NCBI GenBank assembly: GCA_964489645.1
Contig: CAZAZT010000054.1
Coordinates: 1-23,688, forward strand
Direction of reading: 5' to 3'
Origin: JBEEPE01 sp964489645
GTDB taxonomy: Bacteria > Verrucomicrobiota > Verrucomicrobiia > Chthoniobacterales > Chthoniobacteraceae
DNA length: 23,688 bases
Shown here: positions 1-7,672 of the stretch, in pieces
How the letters are laid out: each line of letters begins with the position of its first letter
Position numbering within the stretch: position 1 is the first letter of the stretch
Program-made: the position numbers and the translations under genes
Notes under the pieces: generated by a model
The model's input: the letters and a program-made list of their open reading frames with translations, nothing else
Database searches by the model: none
Told to the model about the DNA's origin: nothing

Positions 1-11
1 TTTCTCGGGGG

Positions 12-1517
12 ATGGCACACTCCGCGCACTTCCGGAACCCTGTGAAAACCATCCTCCAAGTTTCTCAGCAAATATCTGGCGGTGTGCAAACCCTTTTCAA
101 ACCGTTGGATCAACGCCTCTTTCTTGTGCTTTTTCTCCTCTGGGTTCTTGGTCCGAGTGTGCCGCTCCGTGCGGCCAGTGAGGGATCCCGGGGACGCACC
201 AATGTGGTGATCATTCTCGCGGATGATCTCGGGTTCGGGGATCTGGGGTGTTACGGGCATCCGAAGTTCAAAACGCCCAATCTCGATCGGATGGCGGCTG
301 AGGGAGCGCGATTGACGCAGTTCAACTGTCCACTTCCGTTCTGCGCGCCCACGCGAGCATCTTTGCTGACAGGACGCTATCCGTTCCGGTGCGGGATGAC
401 CCAAAATCCCACGCCAGACGGGGGAGCGGCCGCGGATGCGCTTCATCTTCCTCTGCAGGAACGGACCTTGGGTGATGTGTTCAAGGGGGCAGGGTACGCC
501 ACTGGGATGATCGGGAAGTGGCACCTTGGGCACGCTCAGGCTGAGTGGCTACCGCTGCATCGCGGTTTCGATGAATATTTCGGGATTCCCTACTCGAACG
601 ACATGCGTCCAGTTCAGTTGTTGGAAGGGGATTCAAGGGCGGAGTATCCAGTGGTGCAGGCGACTCTCACCTCGCGCTACACCGAACGGGCGCTGGACTT
701 CATCGAGAGGAACCAAACGAAGCCATTCTTTCTCTATTTTGCACAAGTGATGCCTCATAAGCCGCTTGCAGTCTCCGAACGGTTCCATCGCAAGAGCGGT
801 GCGGGGCTTTATGGCGATGTGTTGATGGAACTCGATTGGAGCGTGGGGGAGGTGCTTCGAAAACTGAAAGAACTGGGGTTGGACGAGCGGACGTTGGTGA
901 TGTTCACGAGCGACAACGGTCCGTGGTTCGGAGGTAACAGTGGAGGGCTGCGCGGGATGAAAGGCAGCAGTTTTGAGGGTGGATTGCGTGTCCCTTGCAT
1001 CGCGCGGTGGCCGGGGAAAATCCCTTCGGGCCACTCCTCCTCGGAGCCTTCGGTGATGATGGATCTGTTCGCCACGGCGCTTGCCGCAGCGGATGTGCCC
1101 TCCCCTGCTGGAGTGCATATCGACGGACGGAACATCCTGCCTCTGTTCACGAGCGATGCCCGGAGTCCACACCCATTCGTTTTCGCTCACCAAGCATCGA
1201 CGCTTGCGACGGTCCGTGACGCGCGGTGGAAGTTGCATGTGGTCAAACCGAACACCCCGTTCTTCTCGCTCGATAAACCGGGCCAACCGTGGGTGGATCC
1301 GCGGGGACCGGACGGGGTGACAATCCTGGCGCCGCACGATCAAGCGCGGCCCTCGGAGTATCCTGGTGTTCGCAGTGGGGTTGCACCCGCAGCGATGCAG
1401 TTGTTCGATCTGAAGGAGGACCCGTCCGAGCAGAGGGACGTTGCGGCGCTTCACCCGGAACAGGTTGCGCGGCTCAAGGCTGCGTTCGATGCGATGGAGG
1501 CCGAGGCCCGTCGGTAG
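12..1517 (+). CDS. Secreted sulfatase (formylglycine-dependent arylsulfatase family)
   Basis: Hydrolyses sulfate esters, probably on an exported or scavenged sulfated glycan; the exact substrate cannot be read from the sequence. The protein is 501 aa, normal for the family. After a leader containing a hydrophobic stretch (about residues 36-55, ending near an Ala-Ala) comes NVVIILADDLGFGDLGCYG, the metal-binding N-terminus with the Asp71-Asp72 pair. CAPTRASLLTGRYP follows, in which Cys111 of the C-x-P-x-R signature would be converted to formylglycine. GKWHLGH, PHKPL and TSDNGP motifs are also present. The 35 residues before the hydrophobic segment are long for a signal peptide, so the real start may be a downstream GTG near 84; no good ribosome binding site decides it. 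No maturation enzyme or sugar transporter lies beside it, so it appears to be a single gene. The family is certain; the substrate is unknown. Confidence 0.93.
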   Translation: MAHSAHFRNPVKTILQVSQQISGGVQTLFKPLDQRLFLVLFLLWVLGPSVPLRAASEGSRGRTNVVIILADDLGFGDLGCYGHPKFKTPNLDRMAAEGARLTQFNCPLPFCAPTRASLLTGRYPFRCGMTQNPTPDGGAAADALHLPLQERTLGDVFKGAGYATGMIGKWHLGHAQAEWLPLHRGFDEYFGIPYSNDMRPVQLLEGDSRAEYPVVQATLTSRYTERALDFIERNQTKPFFLYFAQVMPHKPLAVSERFHRKSGAGLYGDVLMELDWSVGEVLRKLKELGLDERTLVMFTSDNGPWFGGNSGGLRGMKGSSFEGGLRVPCIARWPGKIPSGHSSSEPSVMMDLFATALAAADVPSPAGVHIDGRNILPLFTSDARSPHPFVFAHQASTLATVRDARWKLHVVKPNTPFFSLDKPGQPWVDPRGPDGVTILAPHDQARPSEYPGVRSGVAPAAMQLFDLKEDPSEQRDVAALHPEQVARLKAAFDAMEAEARR

Positions 1518-1736
1518 GGGGTATATCCGACAGGATCTGCGCGAACTTGAAGTTTTCGAAATGCGGTGGAGCGTGCGAGCGGGTGGGGGCTTTGCGGGAT
1601 GCGGGCTCAGATGGAGGCGAGGGTAGAAGTGCCGCGTGAAAACTCGTTTGAGAGTTCGTCTGGTTGAGGCGGCGGCGAGGAGGGTGCGTGTCATGACCAT
1701 GGATTTGCCTCGCGCCTGAGGGGGAAACCTCGTGGA

Positions 1737-2312
1737 ATGCGCGGTCCATTGGTTCCAAATATTGTGAGTACGCCCGACGACCATCCTGAATCCGCTCGCT
1801 CGAAAGACGAGTCCGCTGAGCAGGTTGCGCAGCGGTTACGGGATTCTCATTTGCGGAGTGTGATCAAGGCCGTGAGTTGGAGGATCATCGGAACGCTGGA
1901 CACCATCGTGATCTCGTACCTCTGGACGGGCATGGGGAAAAAAGCGTTCGCGATCGGCGGTTCTGAGGTGCTGACCAAGGTGGGGTTATACTACTTACAT
2001 GAAAGGGTTTGGGCGAGCGTGCCATTGGGAACTGTCAGACGTTTCAGTCCAGGATTCAGTGAAGAACGGGTGAACGAGGGGGACACGCTTTTGAGGGATT
2101 CCAAACTGCGTAGCCTTCTCAAAGCAGTGAGTTGGCGCGTGGTCGGAACCGTGGACACCATTTTGGTGTCGTATTTCTGGACGGGCGACACGACCAAGGC
2201 GTTGGTGATCGGCGGGACGGATGTGCTGACCAAGATCTTTCTCTACTACCTCCACGAGCGGGCTTGGGCGCGTATTCCGCTCGGGACCATTCGCAAGATT
2301 TTCAAGGGTTAG
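1737..2312 (+). CDS. Membrane protein with two tandem DUF2061 units
   Basis: The function is unknown. The 191-aa protein holds two copies of the DUF2061 unit, at about residues 38-101 and 122-186, offset by 85 residues. Each copy starts with LRDS-(H/K)-LRS, continues through KAVSWR, GT-x-DT, SY-x-WTG, a GG and VLTK to LYYLHER-x-WA, and ends in PLGT-x-R. By hand alignment the copies are about two thirds identical over 64 residues, which points to an internal duplication. Each unit has two short hydrophobic stretches, so up to four membrane segments are likely. DUF2061 proteins are usually single-unit and about 70-150 aa. The start is uncertain: ATG 1737 has a purine-rich GAGGGGG about 12 bp upstream, and GTG 1764 is an alternative. 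Its stop codon overlaps that of the convergent glycosyltransferase gene by 4 bp. From memory, DUF2061 genes often sit near cysN/cysC, but here the cys genes are about 15 kb away. Confidence 0.85.
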   Translation: MRGPLVPNIVSTPDDHPESARSKDESAEQVAQRLRDSHLRSVIKAVSWRIIGTLDTIVISYLWTGMGKKAFAIGGSEVLTKVGLYYLHERVWASVPLGTVRRFSPGFSEERVNEGDTLLRDSKLRSLLKAVSWRVVGTVDTILVSYFWTGDTTKALVIGGTDVLTKIFLYYLHERAWARIPLGTIRKIFKG

Positions 2313-3736
2313 CGCGGAATGTCCGCTGGGGTTAGCACGCAAAGCCTGACCCTGGTGCCATCGCGAAGACTGATCCCTTCGGCGCGTTTGGCGGGTTCGG
2401 CGATGCCTGCATCTCGCGCTGCTTCAAGCGTTGCAACAGCGAAACGCACTCCAGGCCCTTTCAGCCATGAGATCAGATTGTCTGTTGAGACGGTCTCCGG
2501 ATACGAGGCAGTGGTTTTTCGTATCTCCCAGATGACGCTTGGTTCGGAGTAGCTCCCGCACAGTGCGGCTTCCGAGCCAGCGCGTGCCGATTCCCTGAGG
2601 TGGGGGACAAGGTTGTACGTCGCGGAGAACCGGCGCACTGCGATCGGTGTGAGGAATAGCGCGAGGACCAAGAAGACGGCAGTGAACTTGATCAGGTTGA
2701 ACCATGTGCCTGTTGTTGTCTGTCTCGCTTCGGCGCCTATGCCGGCCAGGATCATCAAAGCGGGGTAAGATGGCAGGATGTAAGAGGGGTGTTTTTCGGG
2801 AGCGAGCGTGAACAGAGCGAGTGGGGTCAAAGCATTCAGAAGAAGCAGGATATTCGGTTTTTCTTCGGATCCATGCGCGTTTGCTGAACGGATACCAGCG
2901 GGGATGAAGTGAGCGAATGGCAGCATGCCCGCGAGCAGGGTTGCACCGTAAAATGGAAGGCCTTGGATGTACGTGCTGGCGCTAAAATCCGCGAGGTCGA
3001 ACGGGTTGTGCCTCGACATCAGGAAGGCAAGTGAAGTTCCAGATTTGGAACTCACGAAGAGAAGCCATCCGAGCCATGGGGCGAAGCTCAGGCCGCATGC
3101 GATCAATCGTTTGCGGCGGGACGAGGCATCAGGGGAAGCGAGAGCGAAAAGGCAGATGGGTATCACGGAGGCAATCGCGCGGAATCCAACGGACAGGAAG
3201 CAACCTCCGAGGGACAGGGCGAGGGAGAGCAGGTCGCGGCGGGATAGGGCGACTCGCTGCGCCACAGGTTTCAGCGCGAAATGCAGCGCACACGTGGCAG
3301 AAAACAGTCCGATGGCGTCGGACGTCCCGGCTCTTCCGCTGAACTGCATTTGCAAACAGAGCCCGAATGCCAGTCCTGTGAAGGCTGCGGTGACGGGTTG
3401 CAGTAGCCTCTGAGCGATCCGCACAATCAGGCCGGCGGTGGCTCCGCAGGCGAGCGCAGCGGAGAGTCGAGCGCTGAGTTCGCTCTCCCCGAACATCGCA
3501 AAAAATGCGGATTGCATCCAAATCGAGAGGGGGGGCGTCTCGGTGATTGGCTTTCCATTGAACGAGGGAATGAGCGAGGTAAGGTTTTGAAGGAGTTCCC
3601 GAGCGGATTCTGCATGTTGCGCTTCCAGAGGGTCGAAGAGGGGCATCATCCCGCATCCTAGGAGCATCAAGCCACCGACCATTCCTCCGATCATGTAGGG
3701 AACGAGTTCGCTGCGAAGTTGCGTCGTTTGGTCCAT
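2309..3736 (-). CDS. GT-C family glycosyltransferase (PMT/ArnT-like, GT39/GT83 type)
   Basis: A polytopic inner-membrane protein of 475 aa, probably moving a sugar from a polyprenyl-phosphate carrier to a lipid or protein acceptor on the outer face of the membrane. About ten hydrophobic segments are visible. The first outer loop carries PLFDPLEAQHAESARELL (Asp35, Glu38), where family members usually have D-E-A/x-R-Y-A-x-x-A-R-E-M. ETPPLSIW follows (residues 66-73), matching the family KPPLxYW motif, and GRAGTSDAIGLF matches the usual R-x-x-x-x-D-x-x-L-x-F segment. The catalytic loop is thus recognisable but diverged, with Gln-His where Arg-Tyr is common. It is the last gene of the minus-strand run, 70 bp after the RsmA-Nudix gene, and may be co-transcribed with it. 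The fold class is fairly secure; donor and acceptor are unknown. Confidence 0.75.
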   Translation of the reverse strand: MDQTTQLRSELVPYMIGGMVGGLMLLGCGMMPLFDPLEAQHAESARELLQNLTSLIPSFNGKPITETPPLSIWMQSAFFAMFGESELSARLSAALACGATAGLIVRIAQRLLQPVTAAFTGLAFGLCLQMQFSGRAGTSDAIGLFSATCALHFALKPVAQRVALSRRDLLSLALSLGGCFLSVGFRAIASVIPICLFALASPDASSRRKRLIACGLSFAPWLGWLLFVSSKSGTSLAFLMSRHNPFDLADFSASTYIQGLPFYGATLLAGMLPFAHFIPAGIRSANAHGSEEKPNILLLLNALTPLALFTLAPEKHPSYILPSYPALMILAGIGAEARQTTTGTWFNLIKFTAVFLVLALFLTPIAVRRFSATYNLVPHLRESARAGSEAALCGSYSEPSVIWEIRKTTASYPETVSTDNLISWLKGPGVRFAVATLEAARDAGIAEPAKRAEGISLRDGTRVRLCVLTPADIPR

Positions 3737-3806
3737 GGCGCGGAGATGGCAGGGGAGAAGAGGGAGGCGTTGGACGGTAGGCCGTAATCAAATGGGCCGA
3801 TGCGGT

Positions 3807-5231
3807 TTAGGCGTGAGTTGTTTCGGATCGGACCTGATCGATCTGAGCAATCCGTTCACAGGGCGGTTGGATTGTCGACCGGACTGCGGCCCAACATGCG
3901 ATGAATCCGGTCGCGAAGTCTTGGGGACGTTGGGTGATCCATCGGTCGATGAGTGGGGGAGAGAAAAAGGCGCCGCACTCAATCTCTGCGGGCGGGAGGA
4001 TGAACGGGCCGTCATGTGTGCCACGGAAAATCCGTACGAACTCCATTCCGGTCATGGAGTTGGCTGGAAGAGATCCGATTTCCTGAAGAGCCGTTTGAAC
4101 ACCCATCTCCTCTGCGAGTTCCCGAGGTGCTGTCTCGGCGTAAGTCTGGCCGGCGTTGACATGTCCAGCTGCACTGGAATCCCAGCGGGAAGGATGGACA
4201 TCTTTCCAGCGGGATCGTTTTTGCAGGAAGAGTTCACCTTTCGTGTTGAAGATGAAGATGTGGACTGCGCGGTGGCGGAGGCGTTTCGAGTGAACTTCGT
4301 GGCGTGAGAGCACGGTGATGGGGGTGTCCTGTTCGTCCACCACATCAAACATTTCGCCGTGAATGTCTTGTGCTCCTGCGGCCAAGTCTGCATTCGGGTT
4401 GGGTGCGGTTTCCTCGGAGTTCCTTTGCGATGGGCATTGGGCGAGGAGACACCACTGTTCGATCGTGATCTCTTCTGCTCGTGAGGTGGGCAGGATCCCA
4501 GCATGTGCAACGGCTTGAGGCCAATCGGCGAAGGCGCTCGAGACCAACTTCCCCAGCTGTTTTCTCCTTTGGGAGTAGCCTGCTTTGACGATGCGAGCGA
4601 AGCGGTCTGGGTCGCATGCGGGAAGTTCGCTGGGGGGGCGTGGGCTGAATGATACGACCGCAGAATCGACGTGTGGCTGCGGGAGGAAGACGGCGGGCGG
4701 AAGGGTGCGTTCGGGGCGAATGATCCAGTTCCGGCCGAGAATGACGGAGGGACCTCCGAACTCGCGGGTTCCGGGGCCCGCGCAAAGGCGGTCTGCGAGC
4801 TCGCGTTGCAGGGTGAACACCATGCGTTTGACGGGGAGAATGGGGTTCGCGAAGTTGAAGATGATCTGACTGGAGACGTAGTAAGGAAGATTACCGATGA
4901 CGGTCAGAGGGCCATCTGGAAGGAAGTTCCTGATGTCACAAGCGGAGGCGTCGCCGTGGATGATCTGGAGTTGAGGGTAACGTCGGGAGAGGTGGTTGAT
5001 CAGCCGGTCATCTTTCTCCACGAGAGTGCCTTTCTGACTCCGCTGCACGGCGAAGTCGGTGAGTGCGCCGAGTCCGGGGCCGATCTCCACCCAAGGAGAG
5101 TCGGGTTCGATTTGAGCAAGGTCGACGATTGCGCGGGCGAGGTTTTGGTCGTGGAGAAAGTTTTGTCCGAGGCTTTTGGTCGGGCTTGCGCCGAGTTCTG
5201 CGAGCAGGGATTGGATCTCGGAGAGGGTCAT
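3807..5231 (-). CDS. rsmA: Fusion of 16S rRNA dimethyladenosine transferase RsmA/KsgA with a Nudix hydrolase domain
   Basis: The N-terminal half (about residues 1-268) is RsmA, which dimethylates the two adjacent adenines of the 16S rRNA helix 45 loop late in 30S assembly. It shows SLGQNFLHD (20-28), the SAM site EIGPGLGALT (49-58), the catalytic NLPYYVS (114-120), FLPQPHVDS and RRKQLGKL. A low-complexity linker (about 269-288) joins it to a Nudix domain of the YfcD/IPP-isomerase-like kind (about 290-455), with MFDVVDE, HRAVHIFIFN, LFLQKRS, WDSSAAGH and the Nudix box at 356-378. The box reads G-x5-Q-x7-RELAEEMGV, so the usual first Glu is Gln362. RsmA alone is normally about 260-300 aa, so this 474-aa protein is a true two-domain fusion with no stop or frame break between the parts. 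It starts 9 bp after gpsA and precedes the glycosyltransferase. RsmA activity is confident; the Nudix substrate is unknown. Confidence 0.95.
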   Translation of the reverse strand: MTLSEIQSLLAELGASPTKSLGQNFLHDQNLARAIVDLAQIEPDSPWVEIGPGLGALTDFAVQRSQKGTLVEKDDRLINHLSRRYPQLQIIHGDASACDIRNFLPDGPLTVIGNLPYYVSSQIIFNFANPILPVKRMVFTLQRELADRLCAGPGTREFGGPSVILGRNWIIRPERTLPPAVFLPQPHVDSAVVSFSPRPPSELPACDPDRFARIVKAGYSQRRKQLGKLVSSAFADWPQAVAHAGILPTSRAEEITIEQWCLLAQCPSQRNSEETAPNPNADLAAGAQDIHGEMFDVVDEQDTPITVLSRHEVHSKRLRHRAVHIFIFNTKGELFLQKRSRWKDVHPSRWDSSAAGHVNAGQTYAETAPRELAEEMGVQTALQEIGSLPANSMTGMEFVRIFRGTHDGPFILPPAEIECGAFFSPPLIDRWITQRPQDFATGFIACWAAVRSTIQPPCERIAQIDQVRSETTHA

Positions 5232-5240
5232 GGTGAGGGA

Positions 5241-6260
5241 TCATTCTCCGCGGGGGTCGCGTGCGAGGAGGGATTGGAGTGCGTCGATGGGGGACAGTTC
5301 TCCGAGGAGGATGGCTTTGACGCAACGGACGATAGGTGCGTCGAGGCCGCGGTTCTCTGCGAGTTCGGCGACGCTGAAGGTTGTTGGGACGCCTTCGGCG
5401 ACCATCTGCATGGAGGCGGTGATTTCCGGAAGTGATTCACCACGGCCGAGTCGTTCACCGACGAGGCGATTGCGGCTGTGCTTGGAGAAGCAGGTGACCA
5501 TGAGGTCGCCGACGCCGCTGAGGCCATAGAATGTGGAAGGTTGTCCTCCAGCGGCTTCGCCGATGCGGACCATTTCTGCGAGGGCGCGCGTGATCAGGGC
5601 GGCTTTGGTGTTGTCTCCCAAGTGGAGGCCATCTGACACCCCAGCAGCGATGGCGTAGATATTTTTCAGTGCGCCGCCGAGTTCGACGCCGGTCACGTCG
5701 GTGTTGGTGTAGGTGCGGAAGGACCGGTTCGAGAAGAGGGATTGGAGGGATTTGGCTTCGGAGGCGTCGTGCGAGGCGAGGACCACTGCCGTGGGGGCAT
5801 TTCGTGCAACCTCCTCGGCGTGGCTGGGTCCGGAGAGGACTCCGAGGCGGTGGAGTGGAAGCTCTTGCCTGAGGATCTCGCTCATGGTGAGGCCGGTGCC
5901 AATCTCCATGCCCTTGGTGCACGAGAGCACGAATGCAGAATTGGGCATCTGGCATTCGCGGATGCGCCGAGCGGTTTCGCGCATGGCTTTGGAGGGGGTC
6001 ACGACGAGGAGGAGGTCACAATCGCGGAGGTGATGCAGGTCGTGTTGGAGGGCGATGTCCTGAGGGATGGGGATGCCGGGGAGGTAGACCCTGTTTTCTC
6101 GGCGAGCTGCGATTTCGCTGAGCATTGATGCGTCCCGAGCCCAGAGGGAAACAGGCAATCCGTTTTGATGGAGCAGTATGGCGAGAGCGGTGCCCCAGCT
6201 TCCGGCTCCGATGACACCGGCCTTCCGGAAAGTGGTGAGGCTTGGTGGATCAGTTGCCAT
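5241..6260 (-). CDS. gpsA: Glycerol-3-phosphate dehydrogenase [NAD(P)+] GpsA
   Basis: Reduces dihydroxyacetone phosphate to sn-glycerol-3-phosphate in the cytosol, the backbone for phospholipids. The 339-aa protein has the Rossmann signature GVIGAGSWGTALA (residues 15-27), SCTKGME, LSGPSHAEEV, GGALKNIYAIAAG with the conserved catalytic-domain Lys, and GLSGVGDLMVTC followed by SRN, all typical of GpsA. The ATG at 6260 gives a standard N-terminus and length. The frame stays open to 6647, but that extension lies inside plsY and resembles no protein. The start overlaps the end of plsY by 11 bp, which suggests translational coupling: PlsY consumes the glycerol-3-phosphate made here. No Shine-Dalgarno sequence precedes the ATG. 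Confidence 0.97.
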   Translation of the reverse strand: MATDPPSLTTFRKAGVIGAGSWGTALAILLHQNGLPVSLWARDASMLSEIAARRENRVYLPGIPIPQDIALQHDLHHLRDCDLLLVVTPSKAMRETARRIRECQMPNSAFVLSCTKGMEIGTGLTMSEILRQELPLHRLGVLSGPSHAEEVARNAPTAVVLASHDASEAKSLQSLFSNRSFRTYTNTDVTGVELGGALKNIYAIAAGVSDGLHLGDNTKAALITRALAEMVRIGEAAGGQPSTFYGLSGVGDLMVTCFSKHSRNRLVGERLGRGESLPEITASMQMVAEGVPTTFSVAELAENRGLDAPIVRCVKAILLGELSPIDALQSLLARDPRGE

Positions 6261-6963
6261 GCGGGTCAGTTTCCGAGGAGGACTTTTTTTGTCCGAGACG
6301 ATTTTCCGTTCCGTTGAGGAGTCGCGTGATGTTTTCGCGATGCCGGCGGACGACGAGCAGCGCTGCGATACAGGCGAAGGGGAGTCGTCCGCCATTGCCT
6401 TTGAGATCGTTCCATTGGGCGAGGAGGGCGAGCAGGGGAAGGCAGAGGGCCGCAGTGATCGAGGCGAGCGACACGTATCGAGTGATTGCCAAGACACATC
6501 CCCAGATGGCGAAAACGAAGAGGCTTTGGATGGGCATGAGCGCCAGCACAACGCCGAGGGAGGTCGCGACCCCTTTGCCGCCGCGGAATCGCAGCCAGAT
6601 GGGGTAGTTGTGACCGAGGATGGCAGCGAGTCCGGAGACCGTCCCACTCCAAGCGACGGCGTCTGCCATCACTTTGGAGGGTTCGAGGATGCTGGAGGCG
6701 AGGTGTCGGGTCAGTAATACGGCTCCAATGCCTTTTGCGGTATCGAGGAGAAATGTTGGGAGGCCCCACTGCCATCCCATGACTCTCCACACGTTGGTGG
6801 CGCCGATGTTCCCGCTGCCGGCGCTGCGCACGTCAACGCCTCCGAGGCGGGAGAGGATCAGGCCCCATGGGATGGACCCAAGGAGGTATCCTGGTAGCGC
6901 CGCTGCTCCCATGAGAAGCGCGCCGTTCAGCAGGATGATGAGGAGATGTGGGCCTTGGGGCAT
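6250..6963 (-). CDS. plsY: Acyl-phosphate:glycerol-3-phosphate acyltransferase PlsY
   Basis: Membrane enzyme that moves an acyl group from acyl-phosphate to glycerol-3-phosphate, giving lysophosphatidic acid, the first committed step of phospholipid synthesis in most bacteria. All three PlsY motifs are visible: GYLLGSIPWGL (residues 25-35) running on to SAGSGNIGATNVWR (47-60), GHNYPIWLRFRGGKGVATSLG (117-137), and the C-terminal RHRENITRLLNGTE. Five or more hydrophobic segments fit the known topology. The length of 237 aa is slightly above the usual ~200-220. It is one of the few genes here with a plausible ribosome binding site (AGGA, 7 bp before the ATG). It sits 9 bp after the nitroreductase gene and overlaps gpsA by 11 bp. 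Confidence 0.97.
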   Translation of the reverse strand: MPQGPHLLIILLNGALLMGAAALPGYLLGSIPWGLILSRLGGVDVRSAGSGNIGATNVWRVMGWQWGLPTFLLDTAKGIGAVLLTRHLASSILEPSKVMADAVAWSGTVSGLAAILGHNYPIWLRFRGGKGVATSLGVVLALMPIQSLFVFAIWGCVLAITRYVSLASITAALCLPLLALLAQWNDLKGNGGRLPFACIAALLVVRRHRENITRLLNGTENRLGQKKSSSETDPHGN

Positions 6964-6972
6964 GGGACGTTC

Positions 6973-7632
6973 CTACTCGATGACGCGAATGACGTCCTGC
7001 TTTGCGTAGCGGACTTTTTTCGCCTTCGCGTAAGCATCGTCTGATGCGCGATATCCGAAAGCGAGGCCGCACAGCGATGCGTAACCGTCTGCGCCGATCC
7101 CGAGGATCTCGTCGTATTTGCCTGGGTTGATGCCTTCGAGGGCGCAGGTGTCCACTCCGAGCAGAGCGGCGGTGGTCATGGCCTGACCGAGCGCGATGTA
7201 GACCTGTCTTGCCGCCCAAGGGTTGAGCCAACCCTGTTCTGTGGCTGTTTTGACGAAACCCGACATCATCCCGCGGTAACCTTCGAGACTTTCGACGGAA
7301 ACGCTGCGGACTTCGGCGACGCGTCGGATGAACGCATCAACGTCTGAACCGGAGAGATCCTTGCGTTGGGCGAACACCACGAAGTGGGAGCAATCCACGG
7401 GTTGCGTTTGGTTCCAAGAGTGGGGTGGAAGCTGTGCGAGGAGGGCGGGATTTTTGACGAGGTAGAAGCGCCAAGGTTGAAGACCGAAGGAGGACGGCGC
7501 GAGGACAAGCGCGTCCTCGATGGTGGCCCAGTCGGCGTCTGAGATCTTGCGGGTTGGATCGAACTTTTTCGTGGCATAGCGCCAGTTGAGTGCGTCGAGG
7601 ACTTTGGACCGATCTTGGGGTGATTGACTCAT
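6973..7632 (-). CDS. NAD(P)H-dependent nitroreductase family oxidoreductase (NfsB-like)
   Basis: A flavin (FMN) oxidoreductase of the nitroreductase fold, probably a cytosolic dimer reducing quinones, nitro compounds or other electrophiles with NAD(P)H; the physiological substrate is unknown. The 219-aa protein begins with LNWRYATKKFDPTRKIS (residues 15-31), the FMN-phosphate-binding start of the family, followed by LAPSSFGLQPWRFYLV (44-59). Later come ARQVYIALGQAMTTAALLGVDTCALEG and, near the end, a GLAFGYRASDD segment, as in NfsB-type proteins. The ATG at 7632 is chosen because homology begins there; the frame is open further upstream but that part is the shadow of the neighbouring gene. 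It lies 40 bp after the Rsm22-type gene and 9 bp before plsY. Confidence 0.9.
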   Translation of the reverse strand: MSQSPQDRSKVLDALNWRYATKKFDPTRKISDADWATIEDALVLAPSSFGLQPWRFYLVKNPALLAQLPPHSWNQTQPVDCSHFVVFAQRKDLSGSDVDAFIRRVAEVRSVSVESLEGYRGMMSGFVKTATEQGWLNPWAARQVYIALGQAMTTAALLGVDTCALEGINPGKYDEILGIGADGYASLCGLAFGYRASDDAYAKAKKVRYAKQDVIRVIE

Positions 7633-7672
7633 GATGTGATGCGGTGGATTGAAACGAAGCCGAGAGGTCCCA

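Noticed and set aside
633..1784. 383-codon open frame antisense to the sulfatase gene
   Set aside because: Its translation is rich in Arg, His and Pro and lacks any domain; the sulfatase on the other strand has intact family motifs over the same bases.
6261..6647. Possible N-terminal fusion domain of GpsA
   Set aside because: The open frame upstream of ATG 6260 lies inside plsY in another frame and is Ser/Pro-rich without similarity to protein domains.
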